This document shows, piece by piece, positions 32,286 through 41,226 of a DNA stretch of 64,000 bases (its first letter is position 1; each line of letters begins with the position of its first letter). The notes beneath the pieces were generated by a model. It was not told the DNA's origin. It made no database searches and saw only the letters and a list, made by a program, of their open reading frames with translations. A program made the translations under genes and the position numbers. The stretch lies in NCBI RefSeq assembly GCF_002201535.1, contig NZ_NIWW01000001.1, positions 372,001 through 436,000 on the forward strand, in the 5' to 3' direction. This DNA is from Lacimicrobium sp. SS2-24. Its GTDB lineage: Bacteria > Pseudomonadota > Gammaproteobacteria > Enterobacterales > Alteromonadaceae.

Positions 32286-33092
32286 ATGAAGTTTATTTCT
32301 TTTAATATCAATGGAATACGAGCAAGACTGCACCAGTTACAGGCCCTGATCGATAAGCATCAGCCCGATGTTATCGGATTGCAGGAAACCAAGGTGCATG
32401 ATGACATGTTTCCCCTGGCAGATGTCCAGGCCATGGGCTATGAGGTCCATTATCATGGCCAGAAGGGCCATTATGGTGTTGCCTTGTTGTCGAAACAGTC
32501 CCCTTCTTCAATCCAATGCGGCTATCCCGACGACGACCCGGAAGCACAACGTCGCATGATTATGGCCACCTATACCCTGGCTGACGGTCAGTCCGTCAGA
32601 GTCCTTAATGGTTATTTCCCGCAGGGAGAAAACAGGGAGCACGAGACGAAATTCCCCGCCAAGCGCAAGTTTTACGCGGACCTGATGACCTACCTCAAAG
32701 CCCATCACACGCCACAAGAGAACCTCATTGTTATGGGTGATGTGAATATATCCCACCAGGATCAGGATATCGGCATCGGTGAGCCAAACCGTCTTCGCTG
32801 GCTGAAAACCGGTAAATGTAGCTTTCTTCCGGAAGAGCGGGTATGGCTTAACACGCTGCTGGACTGGGGTCTGAATGACAGTTTCCGTAGCCAACACCCC
32901 GATGTGGACGATCAGTTCAGCTGGTTTGATTATCGCTCCCGCGGATTTGATGACAACCGGGGCCTGCGTATCGATCTCATTCTGGCCACAGATTCCTTAC
33001 ATCAAAGGTTGGTTGATAGCGGTATTGATTATCAGCTAAGGGGGATTGAAAAGCCTTCTGATCACGCACCAATCTGGGCCGAATACCAGTGA
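32286..33092 (+). CDS. xthA: Exodeoxyribonuclease III
   Basis: A 268-residue AP endonuclease/3' exonuclease of the exonuclease III family, which repairs abasic sites. The conserved catalytic elements are all present: [16 protein letters not shown] at the start (Asn of NING), [10 protein letters not shown] (Glu), [13 protein letters not shown] (Asp and Asn), and the C-terminal SDHAPIW (Asp-His). Length matches E. coli XthA (268). The CDS runs into a membrane-protein gene whose start is 16 bases beyond its stop codon. Confidence 0.96.
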   Translation: MKFISFNINGIRARLHQLQALIDKHQPDVIGLQETKVHDDMFPLADVQAMGYEVHYHGQKGHYGVALLSKQSPSSIQCGYPDDDPEAQRRMIMATYTLADGQSVRVLNGYFPQGENREHETKFPAKRKFYADLMTYLKAHHTPQENLIVMGDVNISHQDQDIGIGEPNRLRWLKTGKCSFLPEERVWLNTLLDWGLNDSFRSQHPDVDDQFSWFDYRSRGFDDNRGLRIDLILATDSLHQRLVDSGIDYQLRGIEKPSDHAPIWAEYQ

Positions 33093-33108
33093 TACAGGAC
33101 AGCTGATT

Positions 33109-33768
33109 TTGTTTGAGAGCATCACCTTACTCCAGGGTTTGGCATGGGGTGTCTATATTGCTATTTTGGCGACATTGTTACGCGCATTACCTGGCGATAT
33201 GCTAGCTAACAGCAAGAAACACCAGCACCTGCTGTTTGGCTCGGCAGCGTGCTTGTTTGTGCTGTGGTTGTTTCGCGCCGGTATTTATCAGGGACTAAAT
33301 GTACATTTTCTTTGGCTTACCGCGCTGACGCTGGTGTTGGGGTATCGTGTGGCGCTGCTCAGTGCCAGTATCGCCCTGTTAGGTGTCACTCTGGTAGGCA
33401 AAGAGTCCTGGTCGATGCTCGGTGTCAATGGTCTGTTAGGGCTGGTGTTGCCCATCAGCCTCAGTTACCTGATCTACAACGTTTCTTTTCACAAACTTCC
33501 ACGACACTTTTTCATTTACGTGTTCGTCTGTGCGTTTTTGCCTGGTGCGATGATGATCGCGCTGAAAATGCTGACGCTGGGCGGATACTATTGGCTGGAG
33601 AATATTCACGAGTGGGAAGTGATACGGGATAATTATCTTATTCTGATTCCCTTGTTACTGTTTCCGGAAGCCATGTTAAATGGCATGACTATGACCCTAT
33701 TGGTCATGTATAAACCCTCGTGGGTGTATACCTTTTACGATAAATTTTATCTTAACGATAAACATTGA
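33109..33768 (+). CDS. CbiM-like (energy-coupling factor) membrane protein, stand-alone
   Basis: A 219-residue integral membrane protein of the CbiM/ECF-S (PF01891) type with about six helices (for example LAWGVYIAILATLLRALP, LWLTALTLVLGYRVALLSASIALLG, NYLILIPLLLFPEAMLNGMTMTLLV). The helix hosting LFPEAMLNGM is conserved in this group. The start is TTG at 33109 after AGGA; the longer reading from 33046 lies inside xthA. No cobalt/nickel partner (CbiQ/CbiO) is nearby. It is followed 10 bases downstream by the SxxK protein gene, so they are likely co-transcribed. The transported substrate is unknown. Confidence 0.72.
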   Translation: MFESITLLQGLAWGVYIAILATLLRALPGDMLANSKKHQHLLFGSAACLFVLWLFRAGIYQGLNVHFLWLTALTLVLGYRVALLSASIALLGVTLVGKESWSMLGVNGLLGLVLPISLSYLIYNVSFHKLPRHFFIYVFVCAFLPGAMMIALKMLTLGGYYWLENIHEWEVIRDNYLILIPLLLFPEAMLNGMTMTLLVMYKPSWVYTFYDKFYLNDKH

Positions 33769-33778
33769 GGAATTAGCG

Positions 33779-35107
33779 ATGGTGCACAAATGTTCCAGAT
33801 TGGCCCTATTAAGCGTTCTTTTCATTTGTGTGCCGATTGCACACGCACAGACTCCTCTAAACGCTCAGCAACGTGTAGAAGCCAGCCTGCAGGATGAGCC
33901 TTTTTATCAGCAGGTGCTAAAAGCATCCGCTTTAATGCCCGCAGACACCACTGATACGAATCTGGGGTGTGAGATTCGAGGTGGGGCACCGGTTCCAGAA
34001 TATGCGACGGCAACACAGAGTCAACTTAACCAACCTGACTGGGAGTCCCGCATTCGCGCTGACTGGGACTTTTTTAAAGGTACCGAAGAGAATACCCGGT
34101 TGTTGGTCATCGATTATCGCATGCAGGAATCGCAATTGGCCTACCGTTATCTAGCCAACCGGCAAAGCCAAAACCAGTTGTATGAACCCTGGAGCACGTC
34201 CAAAGTCATGGCAATCACGGCGGCCATCAGTGCGGCACGGGCACAAGGAGTCGGTGCACAGAGCCTTGCTGGTGGTGTCGTCCCTGTTGCAGATCTGATC
34301 ACCAGTATTCACACCTACACCCCCTTTGGCGGCGCTGACGGCAATTCCAACGCCATTGCCACGTACTTAGTCAATGCCGCAGGCCGGGACTATATTACGG
34401 GCCTGTTTCAGGGGAATTGGCTGAAATTAAATGACGCACGTATCGGTTTGCGTGGGGGGTATTATGTTGAAATCTTCAACCCCGGTGCCCCTTTTTGGAG
34501 CGATCCTGTTTCAGGTAAAAAAGCTGCTATGCCAGTTCTCACTGCGAACACGGCAGATCCCGGCTACCGTAGTTATCGCTGTGATGCGTGCGCCCTGACC
34601 GGCAATAAACCTATGACCACCCTGGCGCAGGCAGAATGGCTTAAGCGCCTTGCCGTGCATGGACGTGACAATGTCAGCCCACATCCGAATCTGACACCAT
34701 CAGATGTGCGTACACTCTTTTATGGCATGGGTCATTCCGATGCTAAAAGCGAGCATGGCGGTATGATTGCCGGGATTTCACGTCTCATCCCCCATGCGAT
34801 CAGTCGCGCCCTGGGCGGGAATGAAGATAACGCCAAAGTCCTGCTGGATGAACTTAACCAAGGAAAGTGGCGTATTTTTCAGAAGCTTGGCTGGGGTCCC
34901 AGTGGTACCCGGGGAATGTCAGAAGTGGCAATGCTGGCCCATGTTTGTTTGCCTGGCGTTCAGGGAGGGCGAGAGTTTACGCTCGCGGCACAGGCTGCTG
35001 TGGAAGGAGACGCTGAAATACGGGTGAATGATGCCGCTAAGAAAATACAAACGCTGTTAACCTCTGGCATGCATGCACTGCTCAATCAGCCCGTTGCTCG
35101 TCAATGA
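33779..35107 (+). CDS. Secreted protein of unknown function with an SxxK motif (serine-hydrolase-like)
   Basis: A 442-residue secreted protein. MVHKCSRLALLSVLFICVPIAHA is a signal peptide. EPWSTSKVMAITAAI contains Ser139-x-x-Lys142, the SxxK tetrad of penicillin-recognising enzymes and related hydrolases. Fifty residues later GNSNAIATYL (N189-S190-N191) sits where the SxN motif would be, and KLGWGPSGTRG near residue 375 could supply the third motif, although neither is canonical. I do not recognise the family as a named enzyme. RBS GAGGA precedes the ATG. The gene follows the CbiM-like gene closely and precedes the diguanylate cyclase. Confidence 0.7.
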   Translation: MVHKCSRLALLSVLFICVPIAHAQTPLNAQQRVEASLQDEPFYQQVLKASALMPADTTDTNLGCEIRGGAPVPEYATATQSQLNQPDWESRIRADWDFFKGTEENTRLLVIDYRMQESQLAYRYLANRQSQNQLYEPWSTSKVMAITAAISAARAQGVGAQSLAGGVVPVADLITSIHTYTPFGGADGNSNAIATYLVNAAGRDYITGLFQGNWLKLNDARIGLRGGYYVEIFNPGAPFWSDPVSGKKAAMPVLTANTADPGYRSYRCDACALTGNKPMTTLAQAEWLKRLAVHGRDNVSPHPNLTPSDVRTLFYGMGHSDAKSEHGGMIAGISRLIPHAISRALGGNEDNAKVLLDELNQGKWRIFQKLGWGPSGTRGMSEVAMLAHVCLPGVQGGREFTLAAQAAVEGDAEIRVNDAAKKIQTLLTSGMHALLNQPVARQ

Positions 35108-35158
35108 GCAATTCATCCTGTTTCGATACGCGAATGACGCTCATGATGAGGTAGACCC

Positions 35159-36385
35159 GTGCTCAAAGAGAAATTCATGTCGTTATTGCATCGTCTGCTA
35201 CCGGTACTGATGCTGCTTGGCCTGGTGCAATGGGTGGCACAGCGTAATCATTCGCTGTTATTTCGCTGGTCAGAACAACTCAGTTATCTGCCACTGGTCA
35301 GCATCATTTTTACCATGCTGGTGGCCACAAAATTCGGTCGCAGTCGGGTGGTCATCGCCTGTCTGCTACTGGCATACCTGTGCATTGAGGGTCTGTGGCC
35401 AGCCAACCAGTACATTGCCTTTGTCTCACTCTTTCTCACAGCCCCGGCATTGACCGTACTATTGGGATTGTTACTGTGGGACAGAGACAGAGGTTTCGCG
35501 CTGCCAAACCTTTTGCTGACACTACTTTGGATGACCGCAGCGGTACTTGTTACGTACGCCTTATTTGAGCATTTCCCCGAACAATGGTTACATTGGCTAA
35601 AACCGATTAATACACTGCTTCCACAATCCATAAGCCCCCTGCTTTCTCCTGTCCACTGGAGTCTGTACCTTGTGCTGTTATTGTTCGGCTTGTTAAGACT
35701 GATACTCAATACCAGTCATAGCCATTGTATGTTGTTTACCAGTATGTTGATGATGCCCGTGCTGGCACATCAGGATCAGTTTTTTATCACTCAGGTAACG
35801 GTCTTTACCCTCTCTTTGGTGTTTCTTACTGCGGTCATCATCGACAGTCATAACATGGCCTTTAAGGACGAGTTGACCACCATCCCCTCCCGTCGCGCAC
35901 TGATGCAGTATGTTCAGACACTCGGCACCCGCTATGTGGTAGCGATGGCAGACATCGACCATTTTAAATCATTCAATGATAGCTATGGCCATGATGTTGG
36001 CGATCAGGTGCTCAAACTGGTGGCAAGTAAACTTCAGAAAGTCAGTGGTGGGGGTAAGGCTTTTCGTTATGGTGGCGAAGAGTTTACGCTGCTCTTTCCC
36101 CGCAAATCTGTACACCAGGTGCTTCCTCACCTGGAACAACTGCGCGAGGACATCGCTGCGTACACCATGGTTATCCGTGCTCATGACCGGCCGGTCAAAA
36201 AGTCGGCAAAAAAGACCAATCCGCACCGCCGCGCATCAGTCCAGAAAAAGGTCAATGTGAGCTGTAGTTTTGGGGTGGCCTCGCGAAGCAGACTCCACAG
36301 TCAATTTTCAGCCGTTCTTAAACTCGCCGATCAGGCATTATACGACGCCAAAAAAGCAGGCAGAAACTGTGTTAAAAGTCGTTAA
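35159..36385 (+). CDS. Membrane diguanylate cyclase (GGDEF)
   Basis: A 408-residue protein. The N-terminal 220 residues contain about seven membrane helices (LLPVLMLLGLVQWVA, FVSLFLTAPALTVLLGLLLW, LTLLWMTAAVLVTYALF and others). The GGDEF domain follows: DELTTIPSRRALMQYVQ, MADIDHFKSFNDSYGHDVGD and the active site RYGGEEFTLLFP. The residues upstream (KLQKVSGGGKAF) lack the RxxD I-site, so product inhibition by c-di-GMP is unlikely. A basic insert (KKSAKKTNPHRRA) precedes the final beta strands. The start is GTG at 35159 behind GAGGT. It makes c-di-GMP, possibly acting on PilZ proteins such as that at 11.5 kb. Confidence 0.9.
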   Translation: MLKEKFMSLLHRLLPVLMLLGLVQWVAQRNHSLLFRWSEQLSYLPLVSIIFTMLVATKFGRSRVVIACLLLAYLCIEGLWPANQYIAFVSLFLTAPALTVLLGLLLWDRDRGFALPNLLLTLLWMTAAVLVTYALFEHFPEQWLHWLKPINTLLPQSISPLLSPVHWSLYLVLLLFGLLRLILNTSHSHCMLFTSMLMMPVLAHQDQFFITQVTVFTLSLVFLTAVIIDSHNMAFKDELTTIPSRRALMQYVQTLGTRYVVAMADIDHFKSFNDSYGHDVGDQVLKLVASKLQKVSGGGKAFRYGGEEFTLLFPRKSVHQVLPHLEQLREDIAAYTMVIRAHDRPVKKSAKKTNPHRRASVQKKVNVSCSFGVASRSRLHSQFSAVLKLADQALYDAKKAGRNCVKSR

Positions 36386-36391
36386 GCCCGA

Positions 36392-37330
36392 CTAATACAC
36401 TGACAGGCCTAATTGTTCGGCCAGCCTGGTAATCATGTGCATCCCCAGACAAGAGTTACCAAAATGGTTAAGCCGCGGGCTCCAGGCACAGATAACGCCA
36501 TACCCCGGTACAATCGCAACAATCCCCCCGCCTACCCCGCTTTTTGCAGGTAAACCAACGGTAAAGGCAAACTCACCAGACTGATCGTACATGCCGCTGG
36601 TAGACAAAATGGCATTGACACGGTGTGCGTCACGGCGTGAACAGATCATCCCGTTGGTCTGGGGATGAACACCTCGGTTAGCCAGAAATGTGAGGCTTGT
36701 GGCCAGTTGCTGACAACTCAGGGTTACCGAACATTGGTAGAAATAATGCTCCAGTACCCTTTCTACGTCAGCCTCAATATTTCCAAAACTTTTCATCAGA
36801 TATGCCATGGCAGCATTGCGACTGCCATGTTGCTTTTCCGATTGAAACACACCCTCATCAACAAATATCTGTTCACAGCCGGCCAATTGACGAATAAAGC
36901 TGATAAACGCCTGGCGACTGGCCGAATAATGCTTCACCAGCACATCGGCAATCAAAATAGCACCGGCATTAATGAAGGGATTACGCGGAATACCGTGCTC
37001 GTATTCAAGTTGAACAATGGAATTAAAGGGCAGACCTGAGGGCTCCATATGTACCCGTTGCCAGAGACTATCGCCAACCCGGTTCATGGCCATCACCAGT
37101 CCCAGAATCTTTGAAATACTTTGAATCGAAAAACCCGTCTGAGCATCCCCTGCACTGTAAAGTTTTCCATCAATAGTGGCTAACGCCAACCCCACCTGTT
37201 CTGGTTTTACGTTGGCCAAAGCAGGAATATAGTCAGCGACCTTGCCGGTTGCCGGAAGCGCTCGCGCCTCCTCTACCAGTTGCTGTACGAAAGTCGGGAT
37301 GTCAAACTCATGCTTTACCGTCCAGTCCAT
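36392..37330 (-). CDS. glsA: Glutaminase
   Basis: A 312-residue bacterial glutaminase (GlsB/YneH type) that converts glutamine to glutamate and ammonia. It has the catalytic Ser-x-x-Lys in FSIQSISKILGLVMA and the family segments VKPEQVGLALATIDG, NPFINAGAILIADVL, AYLMKSFGN and GLPAKSGVGGGIVAIVPGYG. The start codon overlaps the stop of the upstream CNNM gene by one base (TAATG), so they are coupled. Length matches the E. coli enzyme (308). Confidence 0.95.
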   Translation of the reverse strand: MDWTVKHEFDIPTFVQQLVEEARALPATGKVADYIPALANVKPEQVGLALATIDGKLYSAGDAQTGFSIQSISKILGLVMAMNRVGDSLWQRVHMEPSGLPFNSIVQLEYEHGIPRNPFINAGAILIADVLVKHYSASRQAFISFIRQLAGCEQIFVDEGVFQSEKQHGSRNAAMAYLMKSFGNIEADVERVLEHYFYQCSVTLSCQQLATSLTFLANRGVHPQTNGMICSRRDAHRVNAILSTSGMYDQSGEFAFTVGLPAKSGVGGGIVAIVPGYGVICAWSPRLNHFGNSCLGMHMITRLAEQLGLSVY

Positions 37331-38379
37331 TAGTCGTCCTTATGAATCATCATTTCTGATTCCCGACGCCGGCTCATCAAATGTGCCAGTTTCTTCATAC
37401 TGATGTTTTTGTCTTTCTCATCAACGATTTCCATGCCCAGCATGGCTTCGAGCAAATCTTCCAGGGTCAGAATGCCTTCTAATCCCCCGTATTCATCTAC
37501 CACCAATAGCATGTGTGCGCGATTATCGAGGAAATAGTCAAAGGTGCGTACCAACGGCATGCTACTGAGCATGGTCACCATCTCTTTGCGGTACTCTTTG
37601 AGTTCACGTTTGCCATTGCCTCTGGCCTGAGCGAGCAATAAATCGGTTTTCAGAACAAAACCCGATACTTTCTCCGGCTCATCTTCGTACACCGGAATAC
37701 GGGAAAACGACGTGTTGTCGTGCTTGTGAAAAAACGTCTCTACGTTCATCGACTCGGGAACAGAAAACACCACGGTGCGGTGTGTCATGGCTTCTCTGAT
37801 AGTCAATTGATGCAGATTGAGCAGATTTTGCAGAATATGTGCCTCGCGCATGGCCAATTGCCCTTCGTCTTTAGACAGTTCTGCCATTGCCAACAATTCT
37901 GCCCGGTTGAGTCCCTTTAACGGATTATCATCGGTAAAATGCCGGGTTAGCCAATCTGACATTTTCACGAAAGGATACAAAACCACGATCAGATATTTGA
38001 GGAAATATGCCGTTGCAGGGGCCAATTGGCGCCAATACGTGGCTCCCAGTGTTTTAGGAATGATCTCTGACAAAATCAATATCAACAGGGTCAATACTGC
38101 CGAGGCGAGGCCCAGGTAGGCATTCCCAAACACAACCGCTGCCTGTGCACCGGCTCCTGCCGCACCAAAGGTATGAGCGAACGTGTTTAAGGTAAGGATA
38201 GCGGATAACGGGCGGTTGATATCGCTGGTTTGCTGGCGCAGCAGTGCACCGCTTGGCTTGCCCTGCTCTTCCTGAACAGAAATATAGGCAGATGACACAC
38301 TCAGGATCACCGCCTCGGCTACAGAACATAAAAACGAAAAGCCCAGCGCAACAAACACATAGACTAAAAGCAAAATCAT
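37330..38379 (-). CDS. CNNM (DUF21)/CBS-domain membrane protein
   Basis: A 349-residue protein. The N-terminal DUF21/CNNM domain (1-180) has about four helices (LVYVFVALGFSFLCSVAEAVILS; TFAHTFGAAGAGAQAAVVFGN; ILILSEIIPKTLGATYW). Two CBS motifs follow (EAMTHRTVVFSVPESMNVETFF and VDEYGGLEGILTLEDLLEAMLG). It lacks the C-terminal CorC_HlyC domain that many relatives carry. Family members act in Mg2+/Co2+ efflux or homeostasis. It is coupled to glsA, which is an unexplained pairing. A terminator lies immediately upstream at 38397-38427. Confidence 0.88.
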   Translation of the reverse strand: MILLLVYVFVALGFSFLCSVAEAVILSVSSAYISVQEEQGKPSGALLRQQTSDINRPLSAILTLNTFAHTFGAAGAGAQAAVVFGNAYLGLASAVLTLLILILSEIIPKTLGATYWRQLAPATAYFLKYLIVVLYPFVKMSDWLTRHFTDDNPLKGLNRAELLAMAELSKDEGQLAMREAHILQNLLNLHQLTIREAMTHRTVVFSVPESMNVETFFHKHDNTSFSRIPVYEDEPEKVSGFVLKTDLLLAQARGNGKRELKEYRKEMVTMLSSMPLVRTFDYFLDNRAHMLLVVDEYGGLEGILTLEDLLEAMLGMEIVDEKDKNISMKKLAHLMSRRRESEMMIHKDD

Positions 38380-38396
38380 AATGCCGGTATCCTTAA

Positions 38397-38427
38397 AAAA
38401 ACAGGCTCCTGATTGGGAGCCTGTTTT
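38397..38427. terminator. Intrinsic terminator between the S9 peptidase and CNNM genes
   Basis: AAAACAGGCTCC and GGAGCCTGTTTT form a long stem around about 6 bases, with A/U runs on both sides. On the minus strand it follows the stop codon of the S9 peptidase gene by 34 bases and separates that unit from the CNNM-glsA unit. Confidence 0.85.
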
Positions 38428-38460
38428 GTATCAAAATTCCTTGGCAAAGGCCATCATGGA

Positions 38461-40503
38461 TTAGGGCTTGTCGCTGTTTTCAGGTTGATGCTGCCTGAAC
38501 CACCATAAAATGTACTCAACCTTACTCATCAGATTACTGGGGCGCTTATAGATTCCATGTGGGGCATCAGGAATTCTTACCATTGCCGTCTCAACCCCCT
38601 CCAGTTTAAGCGCCTGATAATATTGTTCAGATTCCGAAATGGGAGTCCGATAATCCGCTTCCCCGGTTAACAACATCGTTGGTGTTGTGACATTGCCCAC
38701 ATAACTGATTGGTGAGCGCTGCATATACCCCTCAAGATCTTCCCAGGGTTTTGCGCCAAACCAGTATTTATAAAAATACGGATACAAATCCGAGGTAAGC
38801 ACGAAGCTGTACCAATTGATCACGGGTTTTGCCACTACGGCTGCCCGAAAGCGATCCGTGTGCCCAACTATCCAGGCCGTCAGCACGCCGCCACCGGAGC
38901 CTCCCGTCACATAGAGTTGTTGTTCGTCAATAAAACCGCGTTCAATCACCTTATCGACCGCCGACATGAGATCATCGTAGTCCTGGCTCGGATAATTCAG
39001 ATGAATGGTCTGCGCAAACTCCTTACCATAGCTGGAGCTGCCCCGTGGATTGATGTACACCACCACATAACCAGACGCCGCATATAACTGGATTTCAGAG
39101 GCAAAATGAGGCCCATAGGCTGTCACCGGCCCCCCATGAATTTCCAGTATCATTGGATAGGTCTGCTCTTTATCAAATCCTGGTGGATAAGCTATCCATC
39201 CCTGAATATCACGCCCATCTGCAGAAGACTTGAACCAGAACTCCTCAATCTCTGCCAAGGTTTTATGACCCAATGCATCGTCGTTAAGATGGGTCAGTCG
39301 AGAATCCTTACCGGCTTTATGCATACCCACATCCGCGGGCCTGTCGGGGGAGGAATAGGCATAGGTGAGCACACCGTTTTCCGCAACATCGAATTCGCTG
39401 CTGGTATAAGGGCGGCCGTAGGACTGACCACCTAACTTATCAGTGATCTGACGGCGTTCACCTTTAAGTGGCTGGAATGCTATGTGCGTTTTGCCCTGAT
39501 CATCATATTGAATATACAACCCGCGGCCCTTTGCATCCCAATGGATACTGTCGATGCGACGATCCAGATCCGCAGTCAACGTGCGGGTGTTCCCGGATGA
39601 CAAATCACGCACATAAAGTTGCGCGTTCTCATAGTTAGTGCCTTTATCATCGTAACCCAGATAGGCAAGGTATTTTCCATCAGGCGACAGAGACGGCTGA
39701 TCATCGGGACCATTTCTGTCAGTCATGGCATGTATCTCTCCGGTTGCCATGTCCAGACGATAAATATCGCTGTTTACGGGCTCCAAACGGAAATTTTCAT
39801 TACGGTTCGCAGAGAAATACAATGCACTGCCATCCTGACTCCAGCTCATTGCACCATTATGATTAAACTCATCAAAAGTAAGCTGACGCGGTGTGCCGCC
39901 ATCGGCACTTAACACAAAAATCTGCGTGTAGCCTGGCGTCGTATAACCGCCACCATCGAATCGATAGTACAGGTCGTCGATGTAAACAGCCGGTTCTGCC
40001 CACTCTGCTCCCTCAGGCTTACCAGGCAATGAGACTGGCGGTGTGGTTTTTTCAGGGACAAACATCTGAAAGGCCAGATACTTCCCATCAGCAGACCAGG
40101 TCAGTCTTGAGGGAGATGAGGTAAGGTTTGTCATCTGTCCACTGGCGCCGGTTTGTAACCATCGCATATGTATCTGAGGTTGTCCCGATTCGGTAGAGAT
40201 ATACGCCAGCCGATGGTTATCCGGAGACAACGCCAGTCCAAATTGTTGGTGTTTACCGGTGGTAACAGGGGTGAGTTCTCCCTGTGCAGTGACTTTCCAG
40301 ATATTACCCAGCTTTTTGTCACTGTGAATATCCATATAGTGGCGAACAAAATACACCGCGTCACCTGCATCGGTGATGTTCAGGTCAGCAGCATATTCTA
40401 GATCGAAGACGTCAGCTGATTTCAGTATCTGATGCTCTTGTGCCGACACAGCACAACATGCCATAACCAGAGCTGAAGCACCTAAAGCTGTGATTAATTT
40501 CAT
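38461..40503 (-). CDS. S9 family prolyl-oligopeptidase-type peptidase, secreted
   Basis: A 680-residue secreted serine peptidase. The signal peptide MKLITALGASALVMACCAVSA is followed by a beta-propeller (WD-like TolB repeats such as LALSPDNHRLAYIS and PSLSPDGKYLAYLG) and a C-terminal alpha/beta hydrolase domain. The nucleophile is in TGGSGGGVLTAW, the Asp in LLTGEADYRTP and the His in DAPHGI. An NPRGSSSYG segment is typical of the acylaminoacyl/dipeptidyl peptidase branch. It likely degrades small peptides in the periplasm or outside the cell. A lipobox-like VMAC is also visible, so lipidation cannot be ruled out. Confidence 0.93.
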   Translation of the reverse strand: MKLITALGASALVMACCAVSAQEHQILKSADVFDLEYAADLNITDAGDAVYFVRHYMDIHSDKKLGNIWKVTAQGELTPVTTGKHQQFGLALSPDNHRLAYISTESGQPQIHMRWLQTGASGQMTNLTSSPSRLTWSADGKYLAFQMFVPEKTTPPVSLPGKPEGAEWAEPAVYIDDLYYRFDGGGYTTPGYTQIFVLSADGGTPRQLTFDEFNHNGAMSWSQDGSALYFSANRNENFRLEPVNSDIYRLDMATGEIHAMTDRNGPDDQPSLSPDGKYLAYLGYDDKGTNYENAQLYVRDLSSGNTRTLTADLDRRIDSIHWDAKGRGLYIQYDDQGKTHIAFQPLKGERRQITDKLGGQSYGRPYTSSEFDVAENGVLTYAYSSPDRPADVGMHKAGKDSRLTHLNDDALGHKTLAEIEEFWFKSSADGRDIQGWIAYPPGFDKEQTYPMILEIHGGPVTAYGPHFASEIQLYAASGYVVVYINPRGSSSYGKEFAQTIHLNYPSQDYDDLMSAVDKVIERGFIDEQQLYVTGGSGGGVLTAWIVGHTDRFRAAVVAKPVINWYSFVLTSDLYPYFYKYWFGAKPWEDLEGYMQRSPISYVGNVTTPTMLLTGEADYRTPISESEQYYQALKLEGVETAMVRIPDAPHGIYKRPSNLMSKVEYILWWFRQHQPENSDKP

Positions 40504-40608
40504 TGTTTTTTCCGTTTTTTGGTCGTGAAGCTAGTGTTGCATCCCTGTACTAACTTGTCACCCGGGCTTTGTCGCAGAAAATCAGGTACTGAGCAGTATG
40601 GCCTTTAG

Positions 40609-41055
40609 TCAGAACCATTGGCGGGTAAAGACTTTATCCAGTTCTTTAAATGCGGTTCCAAGCAGATGAGCTAACTCTTTGTAGCGCGGGCGCGCTTTGG
40701 CTTGCTGTAAATTACATCCCTGTTGGCGCATCTTTTGGTGGATTTCACGGTACCAGTGGGCCATGGCAGGTGGTAGTTGTTGATTAGAGCGATGCCCCAG
40801 CCACAGTAAGCCCTGCATTGGCAGACTGATAAAAAAAGCCGCCAGAGCAAGTGCCTGCGGTAAGGCACCGTGTCCTAAGGTCATCACATGCGCAAAGGCT
40901 ACCAAAATTGCCATCGCCGGCATGTAGCGAATACTAAAACGTGTAGCGGCAATCACACGGCACTCAGGAAACAGACCATAAAGTTCTTTCTTCATTGGCC
41001 ATGTTTGCATATAGGCCTGACCATCTTTGAATAAAGTTGGAATTGACTGCGCCAT
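40609..41055 (-). CDS. yfbV: YfbV family inner-membrane protein (UPF0208)
   Basis: A 148-residue protein matching the DUF412/YfbV family: GQAYMQTWPMKKELYGLFPECRVIAATRF is the signature N terminus. Two membrane helices (MPAMAILVAFAHVMTL, LPQALALAAFFISLPMQGLLWLG) follow. In E. coli YfbV helps insulate the Ter macrodomain; whether that holds here is unknown. It is a single gene in the minus direction. Confidence 0.93.
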   Translation of the reverse strand: MAQSIPTLFKDGQAYMQTWPMKKELYGLFPECRVIAATRFSIRYMPAMAILVAFAHVMTLGHGALPQALALAAFFISLPMQGLLWLGHRSNQQLPPAMAHWYREIHQKMRQQGCNLQQAKARPRYKELAHLLGTAFKELDKVFTRQWF

Positions 41056-41150
41056 ATTTGCCTCTCGTCATAACGCTGCGGACGCCCAGAACCGAAACCT
41101 TTAGCGCCCTCTAAATTATAAGTGTATCAGCTATCCAGACCACGACGGTT

Positions 41151-41172
41151 AAAAAAAAGCCTGTTTCAGGCT
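41151..41172 (-). terminator. Intrinsic terminator of the GNAT-C39 gene
   Basis: Read on the minus strand, AGCCTG-AAA-CAGGCT is followed by eight T residues, 55 bases past the gene's stop codon. It is a short but well-formed rho-independent terminator. Confidence 0.85.
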
Positions 41173-41226
41173 AAGGCTCAGTTTTCACTCGTGATTTAAC
41201 CACAGCATATGTTGTGTCAATCCCCT

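Noticed and set aside
33046-33108. Upstream extension of the CbiM-like protein inside xthA
   Set aside because: The added residues are out-of-frame xthA sequence; the TTG at 33109 with AGGA upstream gives a family-like start.
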